The notes: generated by a model from the sequence alone, not told the origin. A DNA stretch of 12,095 nucleotides from Candidatus Dadabacteria bacterium (GCA_022615255.1 JAKEHC010000015.1:1-12095), one strand, 5' to 3'; positions 1-6,494 are shown, counted from the stretch's first letter. Program-made: numbers and translations.

Positions 1-50
1 TTCAATATCCCATGGGTCAATGTTCTCATATTCAGGCTACTGCTCACTTT

Positions 51-187
51 CGCTTTCCACTTTTTCATCTCGCTTTCCACTATTTTGGGTTTTGGAAAGC
101 GGAACTGTATGGTCATTATTTATTGTGTAATTATTGTTACTTAGCGGTATTTTTTCGCTTTCCATTTTCGCTTTCCACTCGCTTTCA
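51..187. repeat. Cluster of CGCTTTCCA short repeats
   Basis: CGCTTTCCA occurs in direct orientation at 51-59, 71-79, 156-164 and 169-177. A truncated copy, CGCTTTCA, lies at 180-187 and an inverted copy, TGGAAAGCG, at 93-101. Most direct copies are preceded by a T/C-rich stretch such as TTTT or ATCT. The 71-79 and 93-101 copies face each other across 13 bases and could fold as a hairpin on either strand. The spacing is irregular, so this is neither a CRISPR nor a regular tandem array. It may be an intergenic repeat family of this genome, but one window cannot show dispersal. Confidence 0.75.
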
Positions 188-328
188 GGGAAATAGATCT
201 TTTGTATTAGAGCTTCCTGTCCTAACCTTAGCGTCAGATATGGCAGTCATCCCCCTTTTAACCCTCTTCTCTATAGTCTCCACCTGGTTTCCCCTCTATT
301 TTTTAGCCACAGAGCACACAGAGGTTAT

Positions 329-418
329 GGCGACCTGAAGGTCGCCGCTACATTAACCCCTGTGAAAATGTAGCGGAGGACTTTAGTCCTCCAATATAAT
401 GGAAGCCTGAAGGTTTCC
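329..418. repeat. Run of four consecutive inverted repeats just past the sucC stop
   Basis: Four inverted repeats follow each other. (1) 329-346 is GGCGACC-TGAA-GGTCGCC, a perfect 7-bp stem. (2) 345-354 pairs perfectly over 10 bp with 367-376 (CCGCTACATT / AATGTAGCGG). (3) 375-392 is GGAGGACT-TT-AGTCCTCC, a perfect 8-bp stem. (4) 401-418 is GGAAGCC-TGAA-GGTTTCC with one mismatch, ending one base before the sucC stop codon. Stems 1 and 2, and 2 and 3, share two bases each, so adjacent hairpins compete slightly. Stems 1 and 4 share the same TGAAGG core. On the sucC transcript these would lie at the 3' end and could stabilise the message or act as an attenuator, but there is no long U-tract, so a classic intrinsic terminator is not supported. 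Confidence 0.7.
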
Positions 419-419
419 T

Positions 420-1577
420 CTATCTTTTTCCTGCCAGAGAGACAGCTTTGGCTGCAGCCTCACGCATGTCTGCGCCGGTTGTGATATTTAAGCCGGATTC
501 CGCGAGGATCTTTCTCCCTAGTTCCACGTTTGTGCCTTCTAGCCTTACAACAACTGGCACCTTTATTCCTACCTCCTTAGCCGCAGTAATGATGCCTGTA
601 GCAATGGTATCGCACTTCATAATGCCGCCGAAGATATTTACGAATACCGCCTTTACATTCTGATCGCGAAGTATCATCTTAAATGCCTGGGTTACCTGCT
701 CTGTGCTAGCGCCCCCTCCAACGTCCAGAAAGTTTGCCGGCTCGCTTCCGTAATACTTAATAATATCCATAGTCGCCATCGCAAGGCCAGCTCCATTTAC
801 AAGGCATCCAATATTTCCGTTGAGTTTTACATAGCTAAGACCCCACTTTTTTGCCTCAAGTTCTGTTGGGTCCTCCTCATCCGTATCGCGGAGCTTTTCA
901 ATATCGGGATGACGAAATAGGGCATTATCGTCAAAGTTAAGCTTGGCATCGAGGGTAAGAACATCTCCCTGACGGGTGACTACAAGCGGATTTAACTCCG
1001 CAAGCGAGCAGTCGTTTTCTACAAATGCGTTATAAAGACCTGAAATAAGATTCACCGCTTTGTTTACTGTTTTTCCGTCGAGCCCTAAGAAATATACAAT
1101 CTTTCTGCACTGGAAGGGTAAAAGCCCCACGGCAGGATCGACATATTCCTTGTGTATTTTCTTAGGGTGCGTTTTGGCAATCTCCTCAATCTCGACACCG
1201 CCCTCTGAGCTTGCCATTATAACTATCCTTTCCTTAGCCCTATCTATCACTATCCCTAGATAAAGCTCCATTTCAATATCTGATGCCTCTTCTATAAGGA
1301 GCTTCTTAACGATTTTACCTTCGGGTCCAGTCTGATGAGTAACAAGACGCATGCCAAGCATTTGGGCAGCGATTTGTTTTACCTCATCAGGCGTGTGCGC
1401 AACCTTTATTCCACCCCCTTTTCCTCTACCGCCTGCATGTATTTGAGCTTTTACGACTAGTTTTTCTACTTTTAAACTCCTTGCAATCTCGTAAGCCTCT
1501 TCAGCGGTAAAGGCTGCTTTTCCAGATGGCACATACTTAGCTAAAAGCTCCTTTGCCTGGTACTCATGGATATTCAA
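420..1577 (-). CDS. sucC: Succinyl-CoA synthetase (ADP-forming), beta subunit
   Basis: This is the beta subunit of cytoplasmic succinyl-CoA synthetase, which interconverts succinyl-CoA, ADP/GDP and phosphate with succinate, CoA and ATP/GTP. The 385-residue length matches the family (E. coli SucC is 388). The N-terminal ATP-grasp fold starts MNIHEYQAK, with HAGGRGKGGG at residues 47-56. Asn196 in ELNPLVV and Asp210 correspond to the Mg-nucleotide ligands. The C-terminal ligase domain shows GNIGCLVNGAGLA (254-266), FLDVGGGA and NIFGGIMKCD (314-323). The start is TTG at 1575-1577, chosen because it gives the conserved family N-terminus and has AAGGAGG upstream. It is the last gene of the metabolic block, 173 bases after frdD. 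The alpha-subunit gene sucD, which normally follows immediately, is not here, so the alpha subunit must be encoded elsewhere. Confidence 0.97.
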   Translation of the reverse strand: MNIHEYQAKELLAKYVPSGKAAFTAEEAYEIARSLKVEKLVVKAQIHAGGRGKGGGIKVAHTPDEVKQIAAQMLGMRLVTHQTGPEGKIVKKLLIEEASDIEMELYLGIVIDRAKERIVIMASSEGGVEIEEIAKTHPKKIHKEYVDPAVGLLPFQCRKIVYFLGLDGKTVNKAVNLISGLYNAFVENDCSLAELNPLVVTRQGDVLTLDAKLNFDDNALFRHPDIEKLRDTDEEDPTELEAKKWGLSYVKLNGNIGCLVNGAGLAMATMDIIKYYGSEPANFLDVGGGASTEQVTQAFKMILRDQNVKAVFVNIFGGIMKCDTIATGIITAAKEVGIKVPVVVRLEGTNVELGRKILAESGLNITTGADMREAAAKAVSLAGKR

Positions 1578-1750
1578 AGTCGTTCTTCCTCCTTCTAGGT
1601 GCTACTTTTGTAACTACAACCGTAAATAAATTGATACATGATACATGAAAGTTCTACGCACATTATCCAGATTGCATCATATATTATGTATCCTGTACCC
1701 TTATTCGTGATTATTATGCCTATTCGCGGCGGCTATAACTACGGGTCTTT
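1578..1750. other. sucC-frdD spacer with an imperfect inverted repeat
   Basis: This 173-base spacer carries GATACATGATACAT at 1633-1646, itself two GATACAT units in tandem. It pairs at 12 of 14 positions with 1686-1699 (ATGTATCCTGTACC) to form an imperfect stem with a 39-base loop. Apart from the ribosome binding site of sucC at its left end, I see no gene. No convincing promoter for sucC was found here, and no terminator with a U-tract follows frdD, so sucC may be read through from the frd genes. The spacer is long compared with the overlaps inside frdBCD, which suggests a repeat element sits in it. Confidence 0.5.
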
Positions 1751-2101
1751 TTAAATACGCCAGAGCGTGATAGCTGTAAGGATACTGCCAATTATTGCAC
1801 TACCATAACAAAAGACCGAGATAACAGACCTTGCATTGTGTAGCCCCATATGAACTAGCGTGAAAAGAAAGCGGTGAGCCCAGATAAAGAAAGTAAGCGC
1901 AATTAGAAAGAAAAGGAGGAGCTTTATCACTGGATGAGAAACAGCACTGCGTATACGCTCATAGACGAATGGTTCGTCCCCTGCCAAGCCAAACGGTAGG
2001 ACGAATCCTATTATAACTATTAGAATTGGGACAAAGAACGCTGAAATAGCTCCCCCAGCCGCAAACAAAGACCACCAGATTGGTTCGTTTGATTTACTCA
2101 T
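1751..2101 (-). CDS. frdD: Fumarate reductase membrane anchor subunit D
   Basis: This small integral-membrane subunit, with FrdC, holds the catalytic FrdAB part on the inner face of the cytoplasmic membrane and helps form the quinone site. It has 116 residues (E. coli FrdD has 119). The pattern is family-typical: EPIWWSLFAAGG near the N-terminus, then three hydrophobic segments at about 13-39, 60-80 and 92-115. The His76-Arg77 pair in WAHR aligns with the HR pair of E. coli FrdD, while the later His84 of E. coli appears to be Phe80 here. The ATG at 2101 was chosen over an in-frame upstream start at 2152. It has GAGGG at suitable spacing, sits two bases after the frdC stop, and matches the family N-terminus; the longer form would overlap frdC by 49 bases. 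Confidence 0.92.
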   Translation of the reverse strand: MSKSNEPIWWSLFAAGGAISAFFVPILIVIIGFVLPFGLAGDEPFVYERIRSAVSHPVIKLLLFFLIALTFFIWAHRFLFTLVHMGLHNARSVISVFCYGSAIIGSILTAITLWRI

Positions 2102-2103
2102 AG

Positions 2104-2487
2104 TTATGCCCTCAATATGATCCATGCCACTAAGGCAGAAATGACTAACCAAGCAAAATAATGAGCCCCGGCGACGAGGAATGGCGGGATTTGCACCTCT
2201 CCTAACCAGAGAACGAAGATCTTAGGGGTAAGGTTGAACCAAGTAATGCTGTGATAGACTGCAAATCCAAGGACGATCACATGTAGTATTATAACGACCG
2301 GTGACTTGAGAAGTTCAATCACCCCTTCATAGGCTTCTGGTCCTTGGCCAATCTTGTAGATGACAAACAGCAAAAAGACGCTATACGCCGCAACAAAGAC
2401 CGACGTCAGTTCACGGACTATAAAAAGAAAGTAGGGGAGTCTTTTCAGCCACCACGTGTTCGCAACGTGGCGATGGTAAGGTTTCAT
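2104..2487 (-). CDS. frdC: Fumarate reductase membrane anchor subunit C
   Basis: This is the second membrane anchor of the quinol:fumarate reductase. It has 127 residues and three hydrophobic segments (about 19-45, 62-80 and 103-125). The start MKPYHRHVANTWW resembles E. coli FrdC. Glu26 in the IVREL motif corresponds to E. coli FrdC Glu29, a residue implicated in quinone binding, and His79 in YHSITWF corresponds to its His82. The ATG at 2487 forms a four-base ATGA overlap with the frdB stop codon, a sign of translational coupling, and has GGGGGAG upstream. An in-frame ATG at 2505 would add six residues but has no ribosome binding site and a longer overlap. The resemblance is to the E. coli type rather than to the haem-bearing cytochrome b anchor of typical succinate dehydrogenases. 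Confidence 0.93.
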   Translation of the reverse strand: MKPYHRHVANTWWLKRLPYFLFIVRELTSVFVAAYSVFLLFVIYKIGQGPEAYEGVIELLKSPVVIILHVIVLGFAVYHSITWFNLTPKIFVLWLGEVQIPPFLVAGAHYFAWLVISALVAWIILRA

Positions 2488-3239
2488 TTCTTTTTTCTCC
2501 CCCATGGCAAAAGCATTTCTTTATACCAGTCGACGGTGCTCGACACCTTTGCCCTCTGGATAGCTCCAGCTGGGTCTACAGCCTTTGGACAGACCATGCT
2601 GCACTCGCCAACGAAGGTACATTCCCAAATGCCCTCGTGGCTTGCAATGATTTCCTGGCGCTCATCTCGCCCCTGATCGCGTGAGTCAAAGTTATAGCGT
2701 TGCGCAAGCGCAATGGCTGCTGGACCTACAAAAGTGGTGTCAAGGACATAGACGGGGCATGCCGCATAGCAAAGCATGCAATTTATACACATCGAGTATT
2801 GTTTGTACTCCGCGAGCTCTGCGGGGGTTTGTATGTATTCCCCCTCCTCAATTGGCTTCTCCTCACCCTCCATCCGGATAATCCAAGGCTTTATAGATTT
2901 GAGTTTATTAATAAAGTCATCCATAACTATTACAAGGTCTCTCTGTACGGGAAACCCCGCGAGGGGCTCTACTTTAACCTTGTCTGGATAGTACTCTTTA
3001 AGAAAAGTAGCGCATGTGAGCTTCGGGACACCATTCACCATCATTCCGCAACTCCCACACACCCCCATCCGACAGGACCAGCGATAAGAGACAGTCCCGT
3101 CAATTTGATCCTTTATATAGTTGATCGCATCAAGGATTACCCAGTCCCGCTTGAAGGGAATATCATAGGTTTGAAACGTCGGCTGGTTCTCTTGGTCGGG
3201 GCGATACCTGAATATCTCTAATTTCATTGTCTTTTCCAT
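2484..3239 (-). CDS. frdB: Fumarate reductase iron-sulfur subunit B
   Basis: This is the electron-transfer subunit linking membrane quinol to the flavin of FrdA. It has 251 residues (E. coli FrdB has 244). The N-terminal plant-type ferredoxin domain carries the [2Fe-2S] ligands Cys56, Cys61, Cys64 and Cys76. The C-terminal domain carries Cys151, Cys154, Cys157 and Cys161, and Cys207, Cys213 and Cys217. That gives the seven cysteines expected for one [4Fe-4S] and one [3Fe-4S] cluster with the usual crossed ligation, so all three clusters should assemble. The ATG at 3239 has GGAG seven bases upstream; an in-frame ATG four codons later is a less likely alternative. The gene overlaps frdC by four bases but is separated from frdA by 151 bases, an unusually long gap for two subunits needed in equal amounts. 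Confidence 0.95.
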   Translation of the reverse strand: MEKTMKLEIFRYRPDQENQPTFQTYDIPFKRDWVILDAINYIKDQIDGTVSYRWSCRMGVCGSCGMMVNGVPKLTCATFLKEYYPDKVKVEPLAGFPVQRDLVIVMDDFINKLKSIKPWIIRMEGEEKPIEEGEYIQTPAELAEYKQYSMCINCMLCYAACPVYVLDTTFVGPAAIALAQRYNFDSRDQGRDERQEIIASHEGIWECTFVGECSMVCPKAVDPAGAIQRAKVSSTVDWYKEMLLPWGRKKK

Positions 3240-3390
3240 TGTCTGCTCCAGTATACTAAGTTAGACTCTAGAAGTCAGGAACCAGAACCCAGAATAAAAT
3301 AAGAAGCGAAACCCTCTGTTCATCTGGCTTCTGAGTCTGCTTTAAAACTATTATCCCTCCTTTGCACTTTAGAGTATTAGTGGATAGTGG
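3240..3390. other. frdA-frdB spacer with an imperfect inverted repeat and an orphan Shine-Dalgarno
   Basis: This 151-base spacer interrupts the frd genes. The arms AGTCAGGAACCAGA (3273-3286) and TCTGGCTTCTGAGT (3323-3336) pair at 11 of 14 positions, so the transcript could fold into a long stem between frdA and frdB. On the minus strand AAAGGAGGG (3355-3363) is a near-perfect Shine-Dalgarno, but no start codon follows at usable distance. A 20-residue open frame (3323 down to 3261) exists inside the repeat; it is rich in Phe and reads like translated repeat, so I do not call it. frdB itself uses a separate GGAG next to its ATG. Confidence 0.55.
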
Positions 3391-5154
3391 TTATCTCCCA
3401 TATACTCGCTCAGCCGGAGGCCAGCGAGTGATGACAACATCTTTATACTCGATTCGGGGGGGGCCATCCGTACAAAAAGCAAGAGAGTGCTTCAGAAATT
3501 TTTGGTCATTGCGCTCTGGGCAGTCTGTTCGTTGATGCGAGCCACGGCTCTCTGTTCTGGCAAGCGCGCTGTGTGCAATCGTCTGGGCAACGTCGAGCAT
3601 GAAATCGAGCTCTAGCACTGAGGTGAGTTCAGTATTAAAGGTGAGGCTTCGGTCCTCAACCAGAATATTGGGAAAACGATCGCGGAGCTCAGTAAGCTTA
3701 TTACTGGTTTCTTTCAAACTCGCTTCGGAGCGGTAAATACCAGCGCCAAACTCCATAGTCGTCGTCATCTCCTGCCGTAGGGTTGCTGCGCGTTCAGAGC
3801 CTCCCTTCTTACGAATAAAATTTTTGGCAATTCTCTCCTGCTCATCAGCTCCCTGTTTCTCTAGAGAAACAATGTCGAGTTCGGGATGCTCAGTTGCGAA
3901 CCTCGCCGCTACCCTTCCAGCCCGTGCTCCAAAGACCAAAAGTTCAGTCAGAGAGTTGGAGCCTAGACGATTAGCACCGTTTATTGAGACACAGGCTACC
4001 TCCCCCGCGGCAAAAAGGCCCGGAATGGAGGTTGCCCCGTGAATATCAGTATCTACACCGCCCATGATATAGTGAACAACCGGACGAACAGGGATAGGAT
4101 CATAGACCGGGTCAATCCCCGCATACTTTGTCGCTAACTCCCGCACAAATGGTATCTTCTTATCAATCTTTTTCTCGCCGAGGTGCCGAAGATCTAGGTG
4201 AACCACCTCTCCATACTGCCCTGGGATCGTATGTCCCTTCTCCAGCTCTTTTACGAAGGCTTGGCTGAGCCGGTCACGGGGTCCAAGTTCCATGCTCTTT
4301 TTTACTGGGTGACGAGGATCGGTAACCTCTAACGGCTTACCCAGATCATAGTCCTGCAGGTAGCGATAACCGTCTTTGTTTACCAATATACCCCCTTCTC
4401 CGCGAGCCGCCTCAGTAATGAGGATTCCCGTCCCAGGAAGGCCAGTTGGATGATATTGAACGAACTCCATGTCTTTCAATGCCACCCCTGCGCGATAGGC
4501 CATAGCCATTCCATCGCCAGTCTTAATCGCACCATTTGTTGTAAATGGGAATATGCGTCCTGCACCCCCTGTGCAGAGAATAACGGCCTTGGCGGCAATC
4601 ACTTCCAATCTTCCAGAACGCAATTCTAGGGCAGTTACACCCTGACACCTTCCATTCTCGACTAGAATCTTGGTTGCGAACCACTCGTCATAATTGATTA
4701 CGTTGTCGTACTTAAGAGAGGTCTGGTAGAGCGTGTGGAGCATATGAAAACCGGTTTTATCCGCGGCATACCAGGTACGTTCGATTTTCATTCCCCCAAA
4801 GGGACGTACAGCTATCTTACCGTCAGGCTCACGGCTCCATGGACAGCCCCAATGCTCAAGCTGAATCATCTCAGCCGGTGCTTCATTGACAAACAATTCT
4901 ACCGCATCCTGATCCGCAAGCCAGTCGCTCCCAGTGATAGTGTCCATAATATGGTCATTGAAGCTGTCGTTGTCCTTGATGACTGCGGCGGCTCCACCTT
5001 CAGCCGATACAGTGTGGCTACGCATAGGATAAACCTTACTCACTAGGGCTACGCGGAGAGCCGGGTTTGTCTGTGCAATCGCAATAGCGGCTCTTAGTCC
5101 TGCCCCACCCCCACCGACAATAGCGATGTCATATTTATGGATTTCGTAACCCAT
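3391..5154 (-). CDS. frdA: Fumarate reductase flavoprotein subunit A
   Basis: This catalytic subunit reduces fumarate to succinate, or runs in reverse, with covalently bound FAD. It has 587 residues (E. coli FrdA has 602). The dinucleotide motif GGGGAG is at 14-19. His47 in RSHTVSAEGG is the covalent FAD attachment site. Active-site residues His235 (QYHPTG), Arg293 (GPRDRLSQ), His361 (HYIMGG) and Arg396 (GANRLGSNS) align with E. coli FrdA His232, Arg287, His355 and Arg390. Glu52 next to the FAD histidine matches Glu49 of FrdA, where SdhA enzymes usually have Gln, so I favour the fumarate reductase type. The C-terminus ends RVYGR as in the E. coli family. Start choice is uncertain: ATG 5154 gives the family-length N-terminus, but its AAAGGA lies directly against the start codon; TTG 5166 is an alternative adding four residues. 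Confidence 0.96.
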   Translation of the reverse strand: MGYEIHKYDIAIVGGGGAGLRAAIAIAQTNPALRVALVSKVYPMRSHTVSAEGGAAAVIKDNDSFNDHIMDTITGSDWLADQDAVELFVNEAPAEMIQLEHWGCPWSREPDGKIAVRPFGGMKIERTWYAADKTGFHMLHTLYQTSLKYDNVINYDEWFATKILVENGRCQGVTALELRSGRLEVIAAKAVILCTGGAGRIFPFTTNGAIKTGDGMAMAYRAGVALKDMEFVQYHPTGLPGTGILITEAARGEGGILVNKDGYRYLQDYDLGKPLEVTDPRHPVKKSMELGPRDRLSQAFVKELEKGHTIPGQYGEVVHLDLRHLGEKKIDKKIPFVRELATKYAGIDPVYDPIPVRPVVHYIMGGVDTDIHGATSIPGLFAAGEVACVSINGANRLGSNSLTELLVFGARAGRVAARFATEHPELDIVSLEKQGADEQERIAKNFIRKKGGSERAATLRQEMTTTMEFGAGIYRSEASLKETSNKLTELRDRFPNILVEDRSLTFNTELTSVLELDFMLDVAQTIAHSALARTESRGSHQRTDCPERNDQKFLKHSLAFCTDGPPRIEYKDVVITRWPPAERVYGR

Positions 5155-5200
5155 TCCTTTACACAATCTTTATACTTTTGTTAGATTAAAACGAGCAAAA

Positions 5201-5241
5201 TTATTTAACTGAGTTTTACCTTAGTGTCAAGTTATTTAACT
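5201..5241. repeat. 10-bp direct repeat flanking the frdA promoter (possible operator)
   Basis: TTATTTAACT occurs at 5201-5210 and again at 5232-5241 (AGTTAAATAA on the coding strand). The copies start 31 bases apart, close to three turns of B-DNA. One copy covers the candidate -10 box and the other lies directly upstream of the -35 box. Same-face spacing and placement suggest a binding site for a regulator, but the bases are AT-rich and chance cannot be excluded. Confidence 0.4.
5203..5230 (-). promoter_or_regulatory. Candidate sigma70-type promoter for frdA
   Basis: On the minus strand a perfect TTGACA (5225-5230) is followed after 16 bases by TTAAAT (5203-5208, four of six matches to TATAAT). 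Transcription would start near 5195, about 40 bases before the frdA ATG. It lies in the only sizeable AT-rich gap (117 bases) between mdh and frdA and points the right way, so frdA-frdD may have its own promoter apart from mdh. Confidence 0.5.
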
Positions 5242-5271
5242 AGGTATTTCTGTTTACACGGAACAAATTCC

Positions 5272-6213
5272 TTAAAGTTCCCCAAGCTCATGGACTCTCC
5301 TACATAGCTCTCTAACATGGCTCGCCGAGAGATGAAGCGCTTCACTTTCCTCCGGCGTGAGCTTTATCTCGAAGATGTCTTCAACCCCTCGTCTTCCAAG
5401 CTTCACAGGAAGTCCGACGAATGTATCTTTTATTCCGTATTCACCGTTTGCCAGGACACAGCAAGGGAGTATCTTCTTTTTATCCTTAAGTATTGCTTCA
5501 ACCATCTCTACGGTGGATGCTGCGGGGGCATAGAAGGCGCTTCCTGTCTTTAAGAGTTTGACAATTTCTGCGCCGCCATCTCTCGTTCTTTGAATTATGG
5601 CATGAACCCTCTCTTCAGCCATAAGCTCAGTAATCGGAACGCCCGAAACAGTAGTGCATCTTGCGAGAGGGACCATATCGTCCCCATGTCCGCCAAGAAC
5701 AAAGGCATGTATATTTTCCACTGACACCCCTAGCTCCATCCCAATGAACGTTCTAAACCTTGCAGAATCTAAAACCCCAGCCATCCCCATGATTCTTTCC
5801 CTCGGGAAAGCGCTTACTTTATGCGCTACATATACCATTACATCAAGCGGGTTTGTAACGAGAATCAAGATTGAGTCAGGGGACCTCTTTACTACCTCTT
5901 GAGTAACCTGTTTTACAATCTTTGTATTGGTTGAGAGAAGGTCATCCCTGCTCATTCCCGGTTTGCGAGGAATTCCCGACGTTATTATCACGATCTCCGA
6001 CCCTTCCGTCTCGTCATACCCATTTGTCCCGATGATACCAACATCGCGGCCAGATACAGGGCACATCTCCATCAAATCAAGCGCTTTTCCCTGAGGCATG
6101 CCTTCAACGATATCTACAAGAACAACATCTCCAAGCTCGAGTTCTGCCAATTTTAGAGCGGTAGATGCTCCTACATTTCCCGCTCCAATTACTGAAATCT
6201 TCGGTCTAGTCAT
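5272..6213 (-). CDS. mdh: Malate dehydrogenase (NAD, LDH-like)
   Basis: This enzyme interconverts malate and oxaloacetate with NAD(H) in the cytoplasm. It has 313 residues, usual for the LDH-like bacterial malate dehydrogenases. The Rossmann motif GAGNVG is at 10-15 with Asp34 at the end of the second strand, which favours NAD over NADP. Substrate and catalytic residues are visible: Arg83 and Arg89 in IPRKPGMSRDD (Arg83 marks malate rather than lactate specificity), Asn121 in TNPLD, Asp149 and Arg152 in LDSARF, and His176 in GGHGDD. The ATG at 6213 has AGGAG eight bases upstream and a leader of about 38 bases from the candidate promoter. An in-frame ATG at 6237 would add eight residues but lacks a ribosome binding site and lies too close to that promoter. 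It heads the metabolic block, 117 bases before frdA. Confidence 0.96.
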   Translation of the reverse strand: MTRPKISVIGAGNVGASTALKLAELELGDVVLVDIVEGMPQGKALDLMEMCPVSGRDVGIIGTNGYDETEGSEIVIITSGIPRKPGMSRDDLLSTNTKIVKQVTQEVVKRSPDSILILVTNPLDVMVYVAHKVSAFPRERIMGMAGVLDSARFRTFIGMELGVSVENIHAFVLGGHGDDMVPLARCTTVSGVPITELMAEERVHAIIQRTRDGGAEIVKLLKTGSAFYAPAASTVEMVEAILKDKKKILPCCVLANGEYGIKDTFVGLPVKLGRRGVEDIFEIKLTPEESEALHLSASHVRELCRRVHELGEL

Positions 6214-6258
6214 TGTGTTTGCTCCTGCTTTATCCATTTTTACAAAGAGGTTAAGTTG

Positions 6259-6286
6259 AGAATAATCTATTTTTTATTGGTGTCAA
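6259..6286 (-). promoter_or_regulatory. Candidate sigma70-type promoter for mdh
   Basis: On the minus strand TTGACA (6281-6286, perfect) is followed after 16 bases by TATTCT (6259-6264, four of six matches). Transcription would begin near 6251, giving a short leader to the mdh ATG at 6213. The spacing is the same 16 bases as in the frdA candidate promoter. Its presence argues that the metabolic block is transcribed independently of the RiPP operon upstream. Confidence 0.5.
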
Positions 6287-6494
6287 CTTTTTGAGCGCAC
6301 TTAGGTTGTTATCCAAAAATATTATCACTTTGAGCTTAATTTAACCTTGCTTATTTGGGAGAAAATTCAAGAATCAGGCTGTAAATGATGCTTGCATGAC
6401 AGTCATCTCTAGATTATTTGCATACCTTCAGCAGTGCAGGTTTCATAAATTTGCAATTAATAACTCTTCTACGAAAAAGGAACCACTCAAACGC
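6287..6494. other. Boundary spacer between RiPP operon and metabolic block
   Basis: This AT-rich stretch separates the nucleotidyltransferase stop from the mdh promoter. It holds an 11-base palindrome, ATGACAGTCAT (6396-6406), and a weak hairpin at 6424-6441 (ACCTTCA / TGCAGGT, one mismatch, four-base loop) that lacks a U-tract and so is not a convincing terminator. Short open frames occur on both strands. The longest starts at ATG 6396 on the plus strand (47 codons to a TAA at 6537-6539), has no ribosome binding site and overlaps the end of the nucleotidyltransferase gene in antisense. I see no gene that can be supported. Confidence 0.5.

Larger units (their letters stand above)
1..419. other. 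Gene-free region downstream of sucC, rich in short repeats and hairpins
   Basis: No coding sequence is supportable here. The longest open frame on the plus strand (12-338) runs through the repeats, is rich in Phe, His and Tyr, and has no recognisable ribosome binding site or protein motif, so I treat it as chance. The left half holds a cluster of CGCTTTCCA repeats and the right end (329-418) holds four consecutive inverted repeats that abut the sucC stop. sucD, the usual partner of sucC, is absent. On the minus strand at the left edge a few codons (about 29 down to 1) are open, but this is too short to call a gene. Confidence 0.75.

Noticed and set aside
1..29. Start of another minus-strand gene at the left edge (ATG at 29)
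   Set aside because: Only nine codons are visible, no clear ribosome binding site precedes them, and more than one frame is open.
51..187. CRISPR array
   Set aside because: The repeated unit is only about 9-10 bases, spacing varies from a few to about 75 bases, and one copy is inverted.
12..338. Plus-strand open frame of 108 codons in the region downstream of sucC
   Set aside because: It runs through the CGCTTTCCA repeats and a hairpin, has biased Phe/His/Tyr content, no ribosome binding site and no recognisable family.
2700..3221. Plus-strand open frame of 173 codons opposite frdB
   Set aside because: It is the antisense shadow of a well-conserved iron-sulfur subunit whose cluster cysteines are all intact.
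3261..3323. Minus-strand 20-residue frame between frdA and frdB
   Set aside because: It lies wholly within the imperfect inverted repeat and reads like translated repeat; no ribosome binding site at proper spacing was found.
6424..6441. Intrinsic terminator for the RiPP operon
   Set aside because: The stem is short with a mismatch and no run of U follows on the minus strand.
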